A DNA stretch of 12,965 nt from Geobacter sp. UBA6169. GTDB lineage: Bacteria; Desulfobacterota; Desulfuromonadia; Geobacterales; Pseudopelobacteraceae. Within the stretch, counting starts at the first letter, position 1; the number at the start of each line of letters is the position of its first letter. Made by a program: the position numbers and the translations under genes. The notes beneath the pieces are model-generated. The model was not told where the DNA came from. It made no database searches and saw nothing but the letters and a program-made list of their open reading frames with translations. Where the stretch lies: NCBI GenBank assembly GCA_002422265.1, contig DIUB01000101.1, positions 771-13,735 of the forward strand, read 5' to 3'. Below, piece after piece: positions 6,536 to 12,965 of the stretch.

Positions 6536-7504
6536 TCAGCGGTTTCTGGTGACCACGTACTCAGCAAGCTCCAGGAGCGCATCCTTGCATATCCCGGCAG
6601 GAAAACAGGACAGATGCTCATGGCAGGCGTCAACACAGCAGCGTGCTTTGGCCACGGTATAATCAATGCCGCCATGGGTGCTGACCAGTCCTGACACCAG
6701 TCGGAAGTCTTCAGGGCTCAACTCATCTTTTTCAATAATGGCAGCAACGGCCTCACGGTCGGCTTCACTGCAGCCACGCAGGGCATGGATCAGCGGCAAG
6801 GTCAGCTTGCCTTCTTCCAGATCATGGCCGATACTCTTGCCAAATTCAGCCTCAGAGGCAGTATAATCCAGAATGTCATCCATCAACTGAAACGCAATCC
6901 CCAGCTCCATACCAAAATCAGCCAGGGCCTGCTCCTGCTCAGGGGGGGCATTACCCAGGATGGCACCGCTCTGGCAGGCGGCAGACAGCAACACCGCAGT
7001 CTTGGCCCGCACCACCTCGACATACTGTTCTTCAGTCAGCCCTACTTCGCCGGTATAGAGCAGCTGTAATACTTCTCCTTCAGCAATAACAGTGGTCGCA
7101 CGGGACATGACCCGCAGGATATCAAGGCTGCCAGCAGCAACCATCAGGGAAAATGATTTGGAAAACAGGAAATCACCGATCAGAACCGAGGCTTCGTTGC
7201 CCCAGAGGGTGTTGGCAGAAGCGAGTCCGCGACGGAGGGTAGCACTGTCTACAACGTCATCATGCAGCAGGGTTGCCGTGTGAATGAACTCAACCACACT
7301 GGCCAGGGGAATAGCTTGCGTTCCCTGGTAGTTGCAAAGGCGGGCAGCAAGCAGTAACATGGCAGGCCGAATGCGCTTGCCTCCGCTTGCCAGAACATAT
7401 TCTCCCACTTTACGGATCAGCGGAACTTCAGATTCAAGATCTTTCCTGAACTGCTCCTCAACCTGCTTGAGGTCGTCCCCGATAAGTTCCAACGCAGCCT
7501 GCAT
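6536..7504 (-). CDS. ispB: Long-chain polyprenyl diphosphate synthase (quinone side chain)
   Basis: 322 aa trans-prenyltransferase. It has GGKRIRP at 41-47, a first Asp-rich motif HDDVVD (Asp82, Asp83, Asp86) followed by RRG, and a second Asp-rich motif MDDILD (Asp209, Asp210, Asp213). The residue five before the first motif is a small Ala77, which fits a long-chain product such as octaprenyl or similar for menaquinone. The chain length cannot be fixed from sequence, so hepT/ispB naming is by similarity. The ATG has AGGA 5 bases upstream. It is the first gene of the operon, with a TTGACA-type promoter ahead of it, and lies 59 bases upstream of the lipoprotein thioredoxin gene. Confidence 0.93.
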   Translation of the reverse strand: MQAALELIGDDLKQVEEQFRKDLESEVPLIRKVGEYVLASGGKRIRPAMLLLAARLCNYQGTQAIPLASVVEFIHTATLLHDDVVDSATLRRGLASANTLWGNEASVLIGDFLFSKSFSLMVAAGSLDILRVMSRATTVIAEGEVLQLLYTGEVGLTEEQYVEVVRAKTAVLLSAACQSGAILGNAPPEQEQALADFGMELGIAFQLMDDILDYTASEAEFGKSIGHDLEEGKLTLPLIHALRGCSEADREAVAAIIEKDELSPEDFRLVSGLVSTHGGIDYTVAKARCCVDACHEHLSCFPAGICKDALLELAEYVVTRNR

Positions 7505-7534
7505 GCTTGTCCTATCTTTGAATAAAGTCCGAAC

Positions 7535-7564
7535 ATACTACTGAAGCAGCACGCCTTTTGTCAA
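7535..7564 (-). promoter_or_regulatory. Sigma70-type promoter of the ispB operon
   Basis: On the minus strand there is a perfect TTGACA -35 box (7559-7564), an 18-base spacer and a TAGTAT -10 box (7535-7540). The predicted start near 7528 gives a short leader that ends with the AGGA ribosome site of ispB. Nothing else is recognisable in the ispB side of this divergent gap. Confidence 0.55.
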
Positions 7565-7604
7565 AGCATTTCTAGCCCTGAAGCGGTCTAACCCAGCATA
7601 AAGG

Positions 7605-7633
7605 TTGCCTGATTGCGGCATACAGTGTATAGC
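7605..7633 (+). promoter_or_regulatory. Possible promoter of the RhlB-like helicase gene
   Basis: TTGCCT at 7605-7610 is followed by a 17-base spacer and TATAGC at 7628-7633, each 4 of 6 or so to consensus. It would give a leader of about 35 bases before the ATG at 7674. This is a weak, visual call. Confidence 0.3.
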
Positions 7634-7673
7634 AATACAGTTAAAAAACTCTCTTATCACAACAGGACACTGC

Positions 7674-9014
7674 ATGCACTTTAGTGAGCTTACCCTCCCC
7701 GATCAAGTTGTACAGGGGCTCTCCGACGCAGGCTTTACCAGTTGCACACCGATTCAGGCCCAGACCCTGCCGCTCTCGCTTTCCGGTAAGGACGTGGCCG
7801 GACAGGCTCAGACCGGCACCGGAAAGACCGCCGCCTTCCTGATTACACTCTTCACCAAACTGCTCTCCACCACGGCAACTACTCCATCCCGTCCCCGCGC
7901 CCTGATCCTGGCTCCTACCCGGGAACTGGTGGTGCAGATTGAAAAGGATGCACAACTGCTGGGAGCACACTGCCATTTTGCCATTCAGGCCATTTATGGC
8001 GGTGTTGACTATATGAAGCAGAAAAACGCCCTGAAGGACGGTGCAGACATTGTCATCGGCACCCCCGGTCGCCTGATCGATTACCTCAAGCAGAAGGTCT
8101 ACTCGCTCAAACATATTGAAATGCTGGTGATCGACGAGGCAGACCGGATGTTTGACATGGGGTTCATTCCGGATCTGCGGTATATCCTGCGTCGACTGCC
8201 CCCCTTTGACCAGCGCCAGAACCTGATGTTCTCCGCCACGCTGAATCAACGGGTGATGGAACTGTCCTACGAGTTTATGAACCTGCCACAGAAGGTATCC
8301 GTTACGCCTGAAAAGATGACTGCCGAGCGGGTGGAGCAACTGCTCTACCATGTGGCCAACAAAGAAAAGTTCCCCTTGCTGCTGGGACTGTTACGCCGTG
8401 ACGCTATGACGCGCACCATGATCTTTGTCAACACCAAGCGAGAGGCAGAACGGCTGCAGGATCGTCTGTGCGCAAACGACTTCCCCTGCCGGGTGATCTC
8501 CGGTGATGTGGAACAGCGTAAACGGATGAATATCCTTGAACAGTTCAAAAAGGGGGAGCTGCCGATCCTGATAGCAACTGATGTGGCCTCACGGGGGCTG
8601 CATATTGAGGGGGTCTCCCACGTCATCAACTATGACCTGCCCCAGGATGCCGAAGACTATGTACACCGGATCGGACGTACAGCCCGGGCCGGGGCTGCAG
8701 GCAAGGCCATCTCGATGGCTGATGAAGACGGGGCCTTTTACCTCGAAGCCATTGAAGAGTACATCAAGCACAAACTGCCAGTGGAATGGGCGGAAGACGA
8801 CCTGTTTATTCAGGATTACAAACGTCCCAAGCATCGTCCGGCTCAGATCGCTTCAGCTAAAGTCCCCCATGGCCAACGCCAGAAAACCCGTGACAAAAAG
8901 CCGATGCATACCAGTCAGCCAACACCGCAATCCGATACCCCGAAAAAGAAGCGCCGCCCACGTCGAAAAAAACCGGGCAGCGCATCAACACCTCCTGCAG
9001 CAACACCTGAGTGA
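7674..9014 (+). CDS. rhlB: RhlB-like DEAD-box RNA helicase
   Basis: 446 aa with the full set of superfamily-2 motifs in order: Q motif around FTSCTPIQAQTLPL (21-34), motif I AQTGTGKT (45-52), PTRELVVQI (81-89), TPGRLIDYL (130-138), DEAD (154-157), SAT (187-189), ATDVASRGL (301-309) and HRIGRTARAG (331-340). The segments CTPIQA, GKDVAGQAQTGTGKT and NYDLPQDAEDYVHRIGRT resemble E. coli RhlB more than RhlE. A basic, low-complexity tail of about 65 residues (KKKRRPRRKK) would add RNA binding. The role is RNA unwinding in mRNA decay or ribosome assembly. The start is the ATG at 7674 with AGGA about 6 bases upstream; the upstream in-frame TTG has no such site and would add 23 residues outside the conserved region. 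It converges with thrC, the stops being 2 bases apart. Confidence 0.9.
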   Translation: MHFSELTLPDQVVQGLSDAGFTSCTPIQAQTLPLSLSGKDVAGQAQTGTGKTAAFLITLFTKLLSTTATTPSRPRALILAPTRELVVQIEKDAQLLGAHCHFAIQAIYGGVDYMKQKNALKDGADIVIGTPGRLIDYLKQKVYSLKHIEMLVIDEADRMFDMGFIPDLRYILRRLPPFDQRQNLMFSATLNQRVMELSYEFMNLPQKVSVTPEKMTAERVEQLLYHVANKEKFPLLLGLLRRDAMTRTMIFVNTKREAERLQDRLCANDFPCRVISGDVEQRKRMNILEQFKKGELPILIATDVASRGLHIEGVSHVINYDLPQDAEDYVHRIGRTARAGAAGKAISMADEDGAFYLEAIEEYIKHKLPVEWAEDDLFIQDYKRPKHRPAQIASAKVPHGQRQKTRDKKPMHTSQPTPQSDTPKKKRRPRRKKPGSASTPPAATPE

Positions 9015-9016
9015 CG

Positions 9017-10402
9017 CTATATTCCCGCCCTGGCAATCACAAACTGACGCACCTGTTCCAGATCAGCCAGCATCCGAGTACAGCGGGTAGGCAGCCCTTC
9101 CAGACGAGCAATTGCTGGTGGTACCGGCACCGTCTCTCCGGTTGCCTCGTGAACCGCTTCGCCAAATTTCGCCGGGTGTGCGGTGGCCAGACAGATCACC
9201 GGCGTGCCGTCCGTTATCAGCTCCCGGCCTGCCCGCACCCCGACTGCAGTATGGGGATCCAGCAGATATCCGGTCTCCTGCTTGAACGCCTTGATGGTTT
9301 CCAGGGTCTGCGTGCGATCCACTGATGCCGAGCTGAACACCTGCTGCAGCTGCTGCAGCTCGGCATCAGAAAAGGTTATCCGACCCTCTGCCTTTAATTG
9401 GGTAAAGGCAGCACGGACACGTCCGGCATTCCGATTAAACAGGTAATAGAGATAGCGTTCAAAGTTGGAGGCTACCTGGATATCCATAGAGGGAGACAGA
9501 GTCTGTACCACTTCACCCACTGAGTAGTCACCATTCTGCACACATCTGGTCAGGATGTTGTTTTCATTGGTTGCCAACAGCAGCCTGGCGATCGGCAACC
9601 CCATCTGCCAGGCCACAAACCCGGCAAAGATGTCACCAAAATTACCGGTCGGCACCGAAAACACCACCTTTTCACCCTGTCTCGCCACCCGCAGCCAGGC
9701 ATACACATAGTACACCACCTGCGCCAGCACCCTGGCCCAGTTGATGGAGTTGACCGCCCCCAGCGAGTACTGCTGCTTGAACTGCAAATCTCCCATCAGG
9801 GCCTTGACAATATCCTGACAATCATCAAAGGTGCCGTCCACCGCAATATTGTGGACATTCTCATCAAGTACCGAGGTCATCTGCAACGCCTGCACCGGTG
9901 ATGTCTTGCCATGCGGGTGGAGAATGAAGATACTGATGCCGGCCTTACCCCGTACACCATGGATCGCAGCACTGCCGGTATCGCCGGACGTCGCCCCCAC
10001 AATGGTCAGACGCTCGTTGCGTTCCTTCAGAATATATTCGAACAGATTGCCCAGAAACTGCAGTGCCACATCCTTGAAAGCCAGAGTCACTCCGTGAAAC
10101 AGCTCCAGGATGTAGACGCCGTCATGCCGAACCACCGGGGTAACCTCCGGATGACTGAAGGTGGCGTATGAACGGTTGATCAGCTCTTTCAGATCTGCAG
10201 CAGGGATATCATCAACAAAACGGGAGATAATGGCAAAGGCCAGCTCAGGGTAGGAAAGTGAGCGCCATGATTCAAGCTCTTCGGGGCTCACAGCAGGAAT
10301 AAACTCAGGCAGCAGCAGGCCACCATCATCCGCCAGCCCCATCATGACCGCATCTTTGAAACGAACGGGTTGAATCCCGCCACGGGTACTCAGGTAATAC
10401 AT
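9017..10402 (-). CDS. thrC: Threonine synthase
   Basis: 461 aa PLP enzyme that converts O-phosphohomoserine to threonine and phosphate. The N-terminus MYYLSTRGG matches the family's TRG opening. The PLP Lys is Lys110 in LAFKDVALQF, and the phosphate-binding loop is GATSGDTGSAAIHG at 136-149. Further family blocks are VPTGNFGDIFAGF and LATAHPAKF near the C-terminus. The length fits the E. coli/yeast-type class. AAAGGA lies 10 bases upstream of the ATG. A Gln-rich LQQLQQ stretch arises from a short CTGCAG-rich run near 9341-9361. It lies 63 bases downstream of the DUF218 gene and may share its transcript. Confidence 0.97.
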   Translation of the reverse strand: MYYLSTRGGIQPVRFKDAVMMGLADDGGLLLPEFIPAVSPEELESWRSLSYPELAFAIISRFVDDIPAADLKELINRSYATFSHPEVTPVVRHDGVYILELFHGVTLAFKDVALQFLGNLFEYILKERNERLTIVGATSGDTGSAAIHGVRGKAGISIFILHPHGKTSPVQALQMTSVLDENVHNIAVDGTFDDCQDIVKALMGDLQFKQQYSLGAVNSINWARVLAQVVYYVYAWLRVARQGEKVVFSVPTGNFGDIFAGFVAWQMGLPIARLLLATNENNILTRCVQNGDYSVGEVVQTLSPSMDIQVASNFERYLYYLFNRNAGRVRAAFTQLKAEGRITFSDAELQQLQQVFSSASVDRTQTLETIKAFKQETGYLLDPHTAVGVRAGRELITDGTPVICLATAHPAKFGEAVHEATGETVPVPPAIARLEGLPTRCTRMLADLEQVRQFVIARAGI

Positions 10403-10465
10403 CGCAGATCTATCCTTTCAGCACAGGGTAATGATGTCTTTTTTAGCAGCTCCTGCCTGAAAAAG

Positions 10466-11062
10466 CTAGGGGCTGGCCGACTGAAACTCGGCAGGAGAGA
10501 ACAGAAAAAAGACCCTGAACAGACAATACTTGTAAAACTCTGAAAAAAGCAGACGAAAAGACCCCAGATGGTACCACCAGTCCTGCTTGATCTTGTTGCT
10601 GTCAACCGGATAGGGATGAATAATGACCTGTTGCGGCAAGGTATTGCGAAAAAGCAGTGCAGCACGTTTGAGGTGATAGCGTGAGGTAATCAGCAGCACT
10701 GAGTTGACCTTGTGCTGCAGAAGCAGGTCGCGACCATACAAGGCGTTTTCCAGGGTGTTACGGGATGCCTTTTCCAGCACCACCTGTTCGGCTGACGGGT
10801 CACCGGGGCCGGGCCGGTAGAGATCAGCCTTGCGGACCATCGGATCCACCCCAACCAGAAACAGCCAGTCAGCCCGGCGTTCCCTGAACAGCGCAACCCC
10901 CTCCTCAACCCTGCCTTTACCGCCTGCCAGCACCACAATCGCATCGGCATGCAACTGACGTGGAACAGCAGAAAAGGTCTTGTAGGTAAAATCAACAAAC
11001 AATGCTGCCACCAGCAGCAGGGCAAGCAGGACAGCAGAAATGAAAGCCTTGATGATTTTCAT
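10466..11062 (-). CDS. DUF218/YdcF-SanA-ElyC family membrane protein
   Basis: 198 aa. One N-terminal membrane segment (about residues 5-24) is followed by the DUF218 domain, with DAIVVLAGG at 40-48, SRNTLENA at 100-107 and TSRYHLKRA at 126-134. A second hydrophobic stretch lies near 174-191. Family members such as ElyC and SanA are linked to envelope and peptidoglycan precursor metabolism in E. coli, but the reaction is not established, so no function is assigned here. The ribosome site is poor (AGGA about 13 bases upstream). It is divergent from rpmB and precedes thrC. Confidence 0.85.
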   Translation of the reverse strand: MKIIKAFISAVLLALLLVAALFVDFTYKTFSAVPRQLHADAIVVLAGGKGRVEEGVALFRERRADWLFLVGVDPMVRKADLYRPGPGDPSAEQVVLEKASRNTLENALYGRDLLLQHKVNSVLLITSRYHLKRAALLFRNTLPQQVIIHPYPVDSNKIKQDWWYHLGSFRLLFSEFYKYCLFRVFFLFSPAEFQSASP

Positions 11063-11079
11063 AAGGTACGGTTTTTTCC

Positions 11080-11108
11080 TTGCATCAAACAGCTGATTCT
11101 GTTAGAAG
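11080..11108 (+). promoter_or_regulatory. Possible rpmB promoter
   Basis: TTGCAT at 11080-11085, a 17-base spacer and TAGAAG at 11103-11108 give a plausible sigma70-type promoter with a leader of roughly 25 bases before the rpmB ATG. It is a weak match, chosen for its position. Confidence 0.3.
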
Positions 11109-11139
11109 GCTTAATTCAGTCAGCACGGGAGGTAAACTC

Positions 11140-11331
11140 ATGTCCAGAAAATGTGAAATCTGCGGTAAAGGCCCCAGCACGGGCAATAACGTCAGCCACG
11201 CCAACAACAAGACCCGTACCACCTGGTACCCCAACCTGCAGAAGGTCAAGGCGGTCAACAACGGTACGGTCCGGACCATCAAGGTCTGCACCCGCTGTAT
11301 CCGTTCAGGCTCCGTTACCAAGGCCCTCTAG
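11140..11331 (+). CDS. rpmB: Ribosomal protein L28, zinc-binding (C+) type
   Basis: 63 aa component of the large ribosomal subunit. It starts MSRKCEICGKGPSTGNNVSH, the typical L28 opening, and has two CxxC pairs (Cys5/Cys8 and Cys50/Cys53) that can form a zinc ribbon. The ATG at 11140 has GGGAGG upstream; the 20 extra in-frame codons upstream are not L28-like. It is a single-gene unit with its own likely terminator. Some bacteria keep a Cys-free paralogue for zinc limitation; whether this organism has one is not visible here. Confidence 0.97.
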   Translation: MSRKCEICGKGPSTGNNVSHANNKTRTTWYPNLQKVKAVNNGTVRTIKVCTRCIRSGSVTKAL

Positions 11332-11361
11332 CCTGGGAACGAAGCGCACCGGTCCAGCTAC

Positions 11362-11400
11362 AGCCCCATGCGTATAGCGTATGGGGCTTGTTCTGTTTCC
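11362..11400 (+). terminator. Intrinsic terminator of rpmB
   Basis: AGCCCCATGCG at 11362-11372 pairs with CGTATGGGGCT at 11378-11388, 11 bp with one G-U wobble and a 5-base loop, followed by the T-rich TGTTCTGTTT. It lies 30 bases after the rpmB stop and before the convergent ridA stop. The T-tract is interrupted. Confidence 0.7.
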
Positions 11401-11406
11401 AGACCT

Positions 11407-11784
11407 TTAGGCCTGCAGCGCAACTACCTCAACCTCAACCCGGGCTCCCCTGGGCAGAGCAGCCACCCCCACCGTTGCCCGAGCAGGCTTTAATTCCCCA
11501 AAACAACTGCCGTAGACCTGATTCACAACCGGAAAGTCAGCCATATCAATCAGATAGATGGTGGTCTTCACCACCCGGTCAAAACCGGTACCGGCAGCCT
11601 CCAGCACGCCGCGCAGATTTTCCATCACCTGTCGCGTCTCTTCCTCAACAGTGCCCTGCACCATCTCACCACTGACAGGATCAAGCGCAATCTGGCCTGA
11701 ACAGAACAATAACCCGACTGCCTTGACCGCCTGAGAATAAGGGCCGATGGCAGCTGGCGCCTTATCGGTTACGATAACCTGCAT
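11407..11784 (-). CDS. ridA: RidA, enamine/imine deaminase
   Basis: 125 aa YjgF/YER057c/UK114-family protein that hydrolyses reactive enamines/imines such as 2-aminoacrylate made by PLP enzymes. Family motifs are APAAIGPYSQAV at 9-20, FCSGQIALDP around 28-36, and ARATVGVAALPRGARVEVE at 101-119, with Arg102 as the likely carboxylate-binding residue and Glu118 as the conserved acid. It is probably a cytoplasmic trimer. The ATG at 11784 is preferred over a TTG six bases upstream, because AAGGAG lies 8 bases ahead of the ATG but only 2 ahead of the TTG. That ribosome site overlaps the stop codon of the upstream rel gene, which suggests coupled translation. Confidence 0.95.
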   Translation of the reverse strand: MQVIVTDKAPAAIGPYSQAVKAVGLLFCSGQIALDPVSGEMVQGTVEEETRQVMENLRGVLEAAGTGFDRVVKTTIYLIDMADFPVVNQVYGSCFGELKPARATVGVAALPRGARVEVEVVALQA

Positions 11785-11796
11785 ACTCAACTCTCC

Positions 11797-12965
11797 TTAA
11801 CTCTTGATCCGTTCCACCTTGATCACGCCCTTCACCTTCAAAAGCGCATTCATTACCTTGTTCAGGTGGTTCAGATCCGTCACGTTCAGCTCAAAGATAT
11901 TTTCACCCCGTTTGTCAATCGTACTCTTAATCTGGGCGCTGACAATGTTGGCCTCTGCATTGGTAATGGCCATGGTCATATTGGCCAGAATGCCCTTTTC
12001 ATCCATGCAGAAGACCCGCAGCTTAACCGGCAGAGCGGCACTCTTGCCCTTGGCCCAGGTCACATCGATCCGCCGCTCTGGATCACTTTCCGTGACAAAG
12101 GGACAGTCTGCCGTATGGATCGTCACCCCCTGGCCGCGGGTGATAAAGCCGACAATCTCATCACCGGGCAGCGGATTACAGCATTTGGCATAGCGGATCA
12201 TGATATCCTCCATACCACCAACTTCAACCGCACTGGATGACTTCCCCTTCAGCTTGTTGATGACACTGGCGATCCGTGATTCTTTCTGATCCTGCCGCGC
12301 CTGCAGCCGCTCCTCAGGCACCAGTTTGGCGATCACCTGGCCGGCAGACACCTTGCCGTACCCCATGGCTGCCAGCAGGTCATCTTCACTGTGAAAGCCG
12401 TATTCATTGGCAATCTTTTTCAGCTCACCGCTCTTGGTCAGCTTCTGCAGGTTAAGCGAATACCGGCGAAACTCCTTCTCACAGATCTCGCGCCCCAGCA
12501 CCACACTGCGCTTGCGCTCCTCAATCTTGATCCAGGCCCTGATCTTGTTGCGGGCCCGGGATGAACGGACAATCTTGAGCCAATCTTTGCTGGGAGTATG
12601 ATGGGGTGAGGTGATCACCTCCACGATATCGCCGTTTTGCAGTTCATGCTTCAACGGCACCAGCTTGCCGTTCACCTTGGCCCCCACACAACGGTGCCCC
12701 ACATCAGTATGCACGGCATAGGCAAAGTCAATCGGCGTCGAGCCCTTGGGAAAGCCCTTCACATCCCCCTTGGGGGTAAAGACATAGACCTCCTCAGGGA
12801 ACAGCTCCACCTTGACCGAATCCATAAACTCACGGGAATCCTGCAGCTCCTGTTGCCACTCCAGCAGCTGGCGCAACCAGGCAAACCGCTTTACTTCCTT
12901 CTCGTCATAGCCCTTGCCTTCCTTGTATTTCCAATGGGCAGCAATACCGGCCTCGGCAACCCGGT
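11797..12965 (-). CDS. relA: RelA/SpoT-family (p)ppGpp synthetase/hydrolase, C-terminal part
   Basis: This gene is cut by the window edge; 388 residues and the stop are visible. The in-frame sequence at the edge begins RVAEAGIAAHWKYKEG, the conserved end of the synthetase domain. The TGS domain follows (VYVFTPKGDVKGFPKG through NGDIVEVIT, about residues 53-118 of the visible part), then a helical region, the Cys-rich zinc-finger-like block MIRYAKCCNPLPGDEIVGF with a later ADCPF, and a C-terminal ACT domain of about 75 residues. These regulatory domains sense ribosomes and ligands. The catalytic HD and synthetase domains lie outside, so whether it is bifunctional cannot be judged here; a single Rel-type enzyme is usual in Geobacter relatives. 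ridA follows by 12 bases. Confidence 0.96.
   Translation of the reverse strand, partial: RVAEAGIAAHWKYKEGKGYDEKEVKRFAWLRQLLEWQQELQDSREFMDSVKVELFPEEVYVFTPKGDVKGFPKGSTPIDFAYAVHTDVGHRCVGAKVNGKLVPLKHELQNGDIVEVITSPHHTPSKDWLKIVRSSRARNKIRAWIKIEERKRSVVLGREICEKEFRRYSLNLQKLTKSGELKKIANEYGFHSEDDLLAAMGYGKVSAGQVIAKLVPEERLQARQDQKESRIASVINKLKGKSSSAVEVGGMEDIMIRYAKCCNPLPGDEIVGFITRGQGVTIHTADCPFVTESDPERRIDVTWAKGKSAALPVKLRVFCMDEKGILANMTMAITNAEANIVSAQIKSTIDKRGENIFELNVTDLNHLNKVMNALLKVKGVIKVERIKS

Noticed and set aside
8581..9090. 169-codon + strand frame inside the helicase and thrC ends
   Set aside because: Out-of-frame shadow of rhlB; composition is typical of a GC-rich shadow frame and rhlB has all motifs intact.
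9341..9361. CTGCAG-rich run as a microsatellite or regulatory repeat
   Set aside because: It lies within thrC and simply encodes a Leu-Gln-rich helix segment (LQQLQQ).

Overview
The window reads like a chromosomal segment from a Geobacter/Trichlorobacter-type bacterium (Desulfuromonadia). The reasons are unlinked olefin (oleBCD) genes, a RelA/SpoT-RidA pair, a menaquinone-type prenyl synthase, periplasmic thioredoxin/CcdA genes and moderate GC content. This placement is inferred from gene content and is not proven. No mobile element, tRNA, rRNA or CRISPR array was seen.

Region 1 (38-3679, + strand) is the oleB-oleC-oleD part of a long-chain olefin pathway. It covers beta-lactone decarboxylase, beta-lactone synthetase and the 2-alkyl-3-ketoacid reductase. 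The condensing enzyme OleA is not in the window. oleB and oleC overlap by ATGA, whereas oleC and oleD are separated by a 124-base gap holding an inverted array of 8-bp units. A second short tandem repeat lies just after oleD.

Region 2 (3706-4787) holds lgt (minus strand) and, divergent from it, a tiny + strand gene with a near-perfect ribosome binding site. Its first reading frame stops at TGA after 29 codons. The frame stays open for 16 more codons after that TGA, adds a Cys and a Lys-rich tail, and the TGA is followed at the right distance by a hairpin that closely matches the layout of the E. coli fdhF SECIS element. I read it as an unannotated small membrane selenoprotein of 46 residues. 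This is the most interesting item in the window. A GC-rich terminator hairpin follows it.

Region 3 (4769-7504, minus strand) is a four-gene operon: ispB-like polyprenyl diphosphate synthase, TlpA-like lipoprotein thioredoxin, CcdA-type electron transporter and a small VOC-fold protein. A good sigma70-type promoter precedes ispB. CcdA would pass electrons across the membrane to the lipoprotein thioredoxin, and Lgt from region 2 would lipidate that protein.

Region 4 (7674-11062) has an RhlB-like DEAD-box RNA helicase (+) converging with threonine synthase thrC (minus), with a DUF218/YdcF-like membrane protein upstream of thrC. Region 5 (11140-12965) has rpmB (zinc-type ribosomal protein L28, +) with a terminator, then on the minus strand ridA and the C-terminal part of a RelA/SpoT (p)ppGpp synthetase/hydrolase that runs off the window edge. 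Gaps not listed as features are short and showed nothing I could support.
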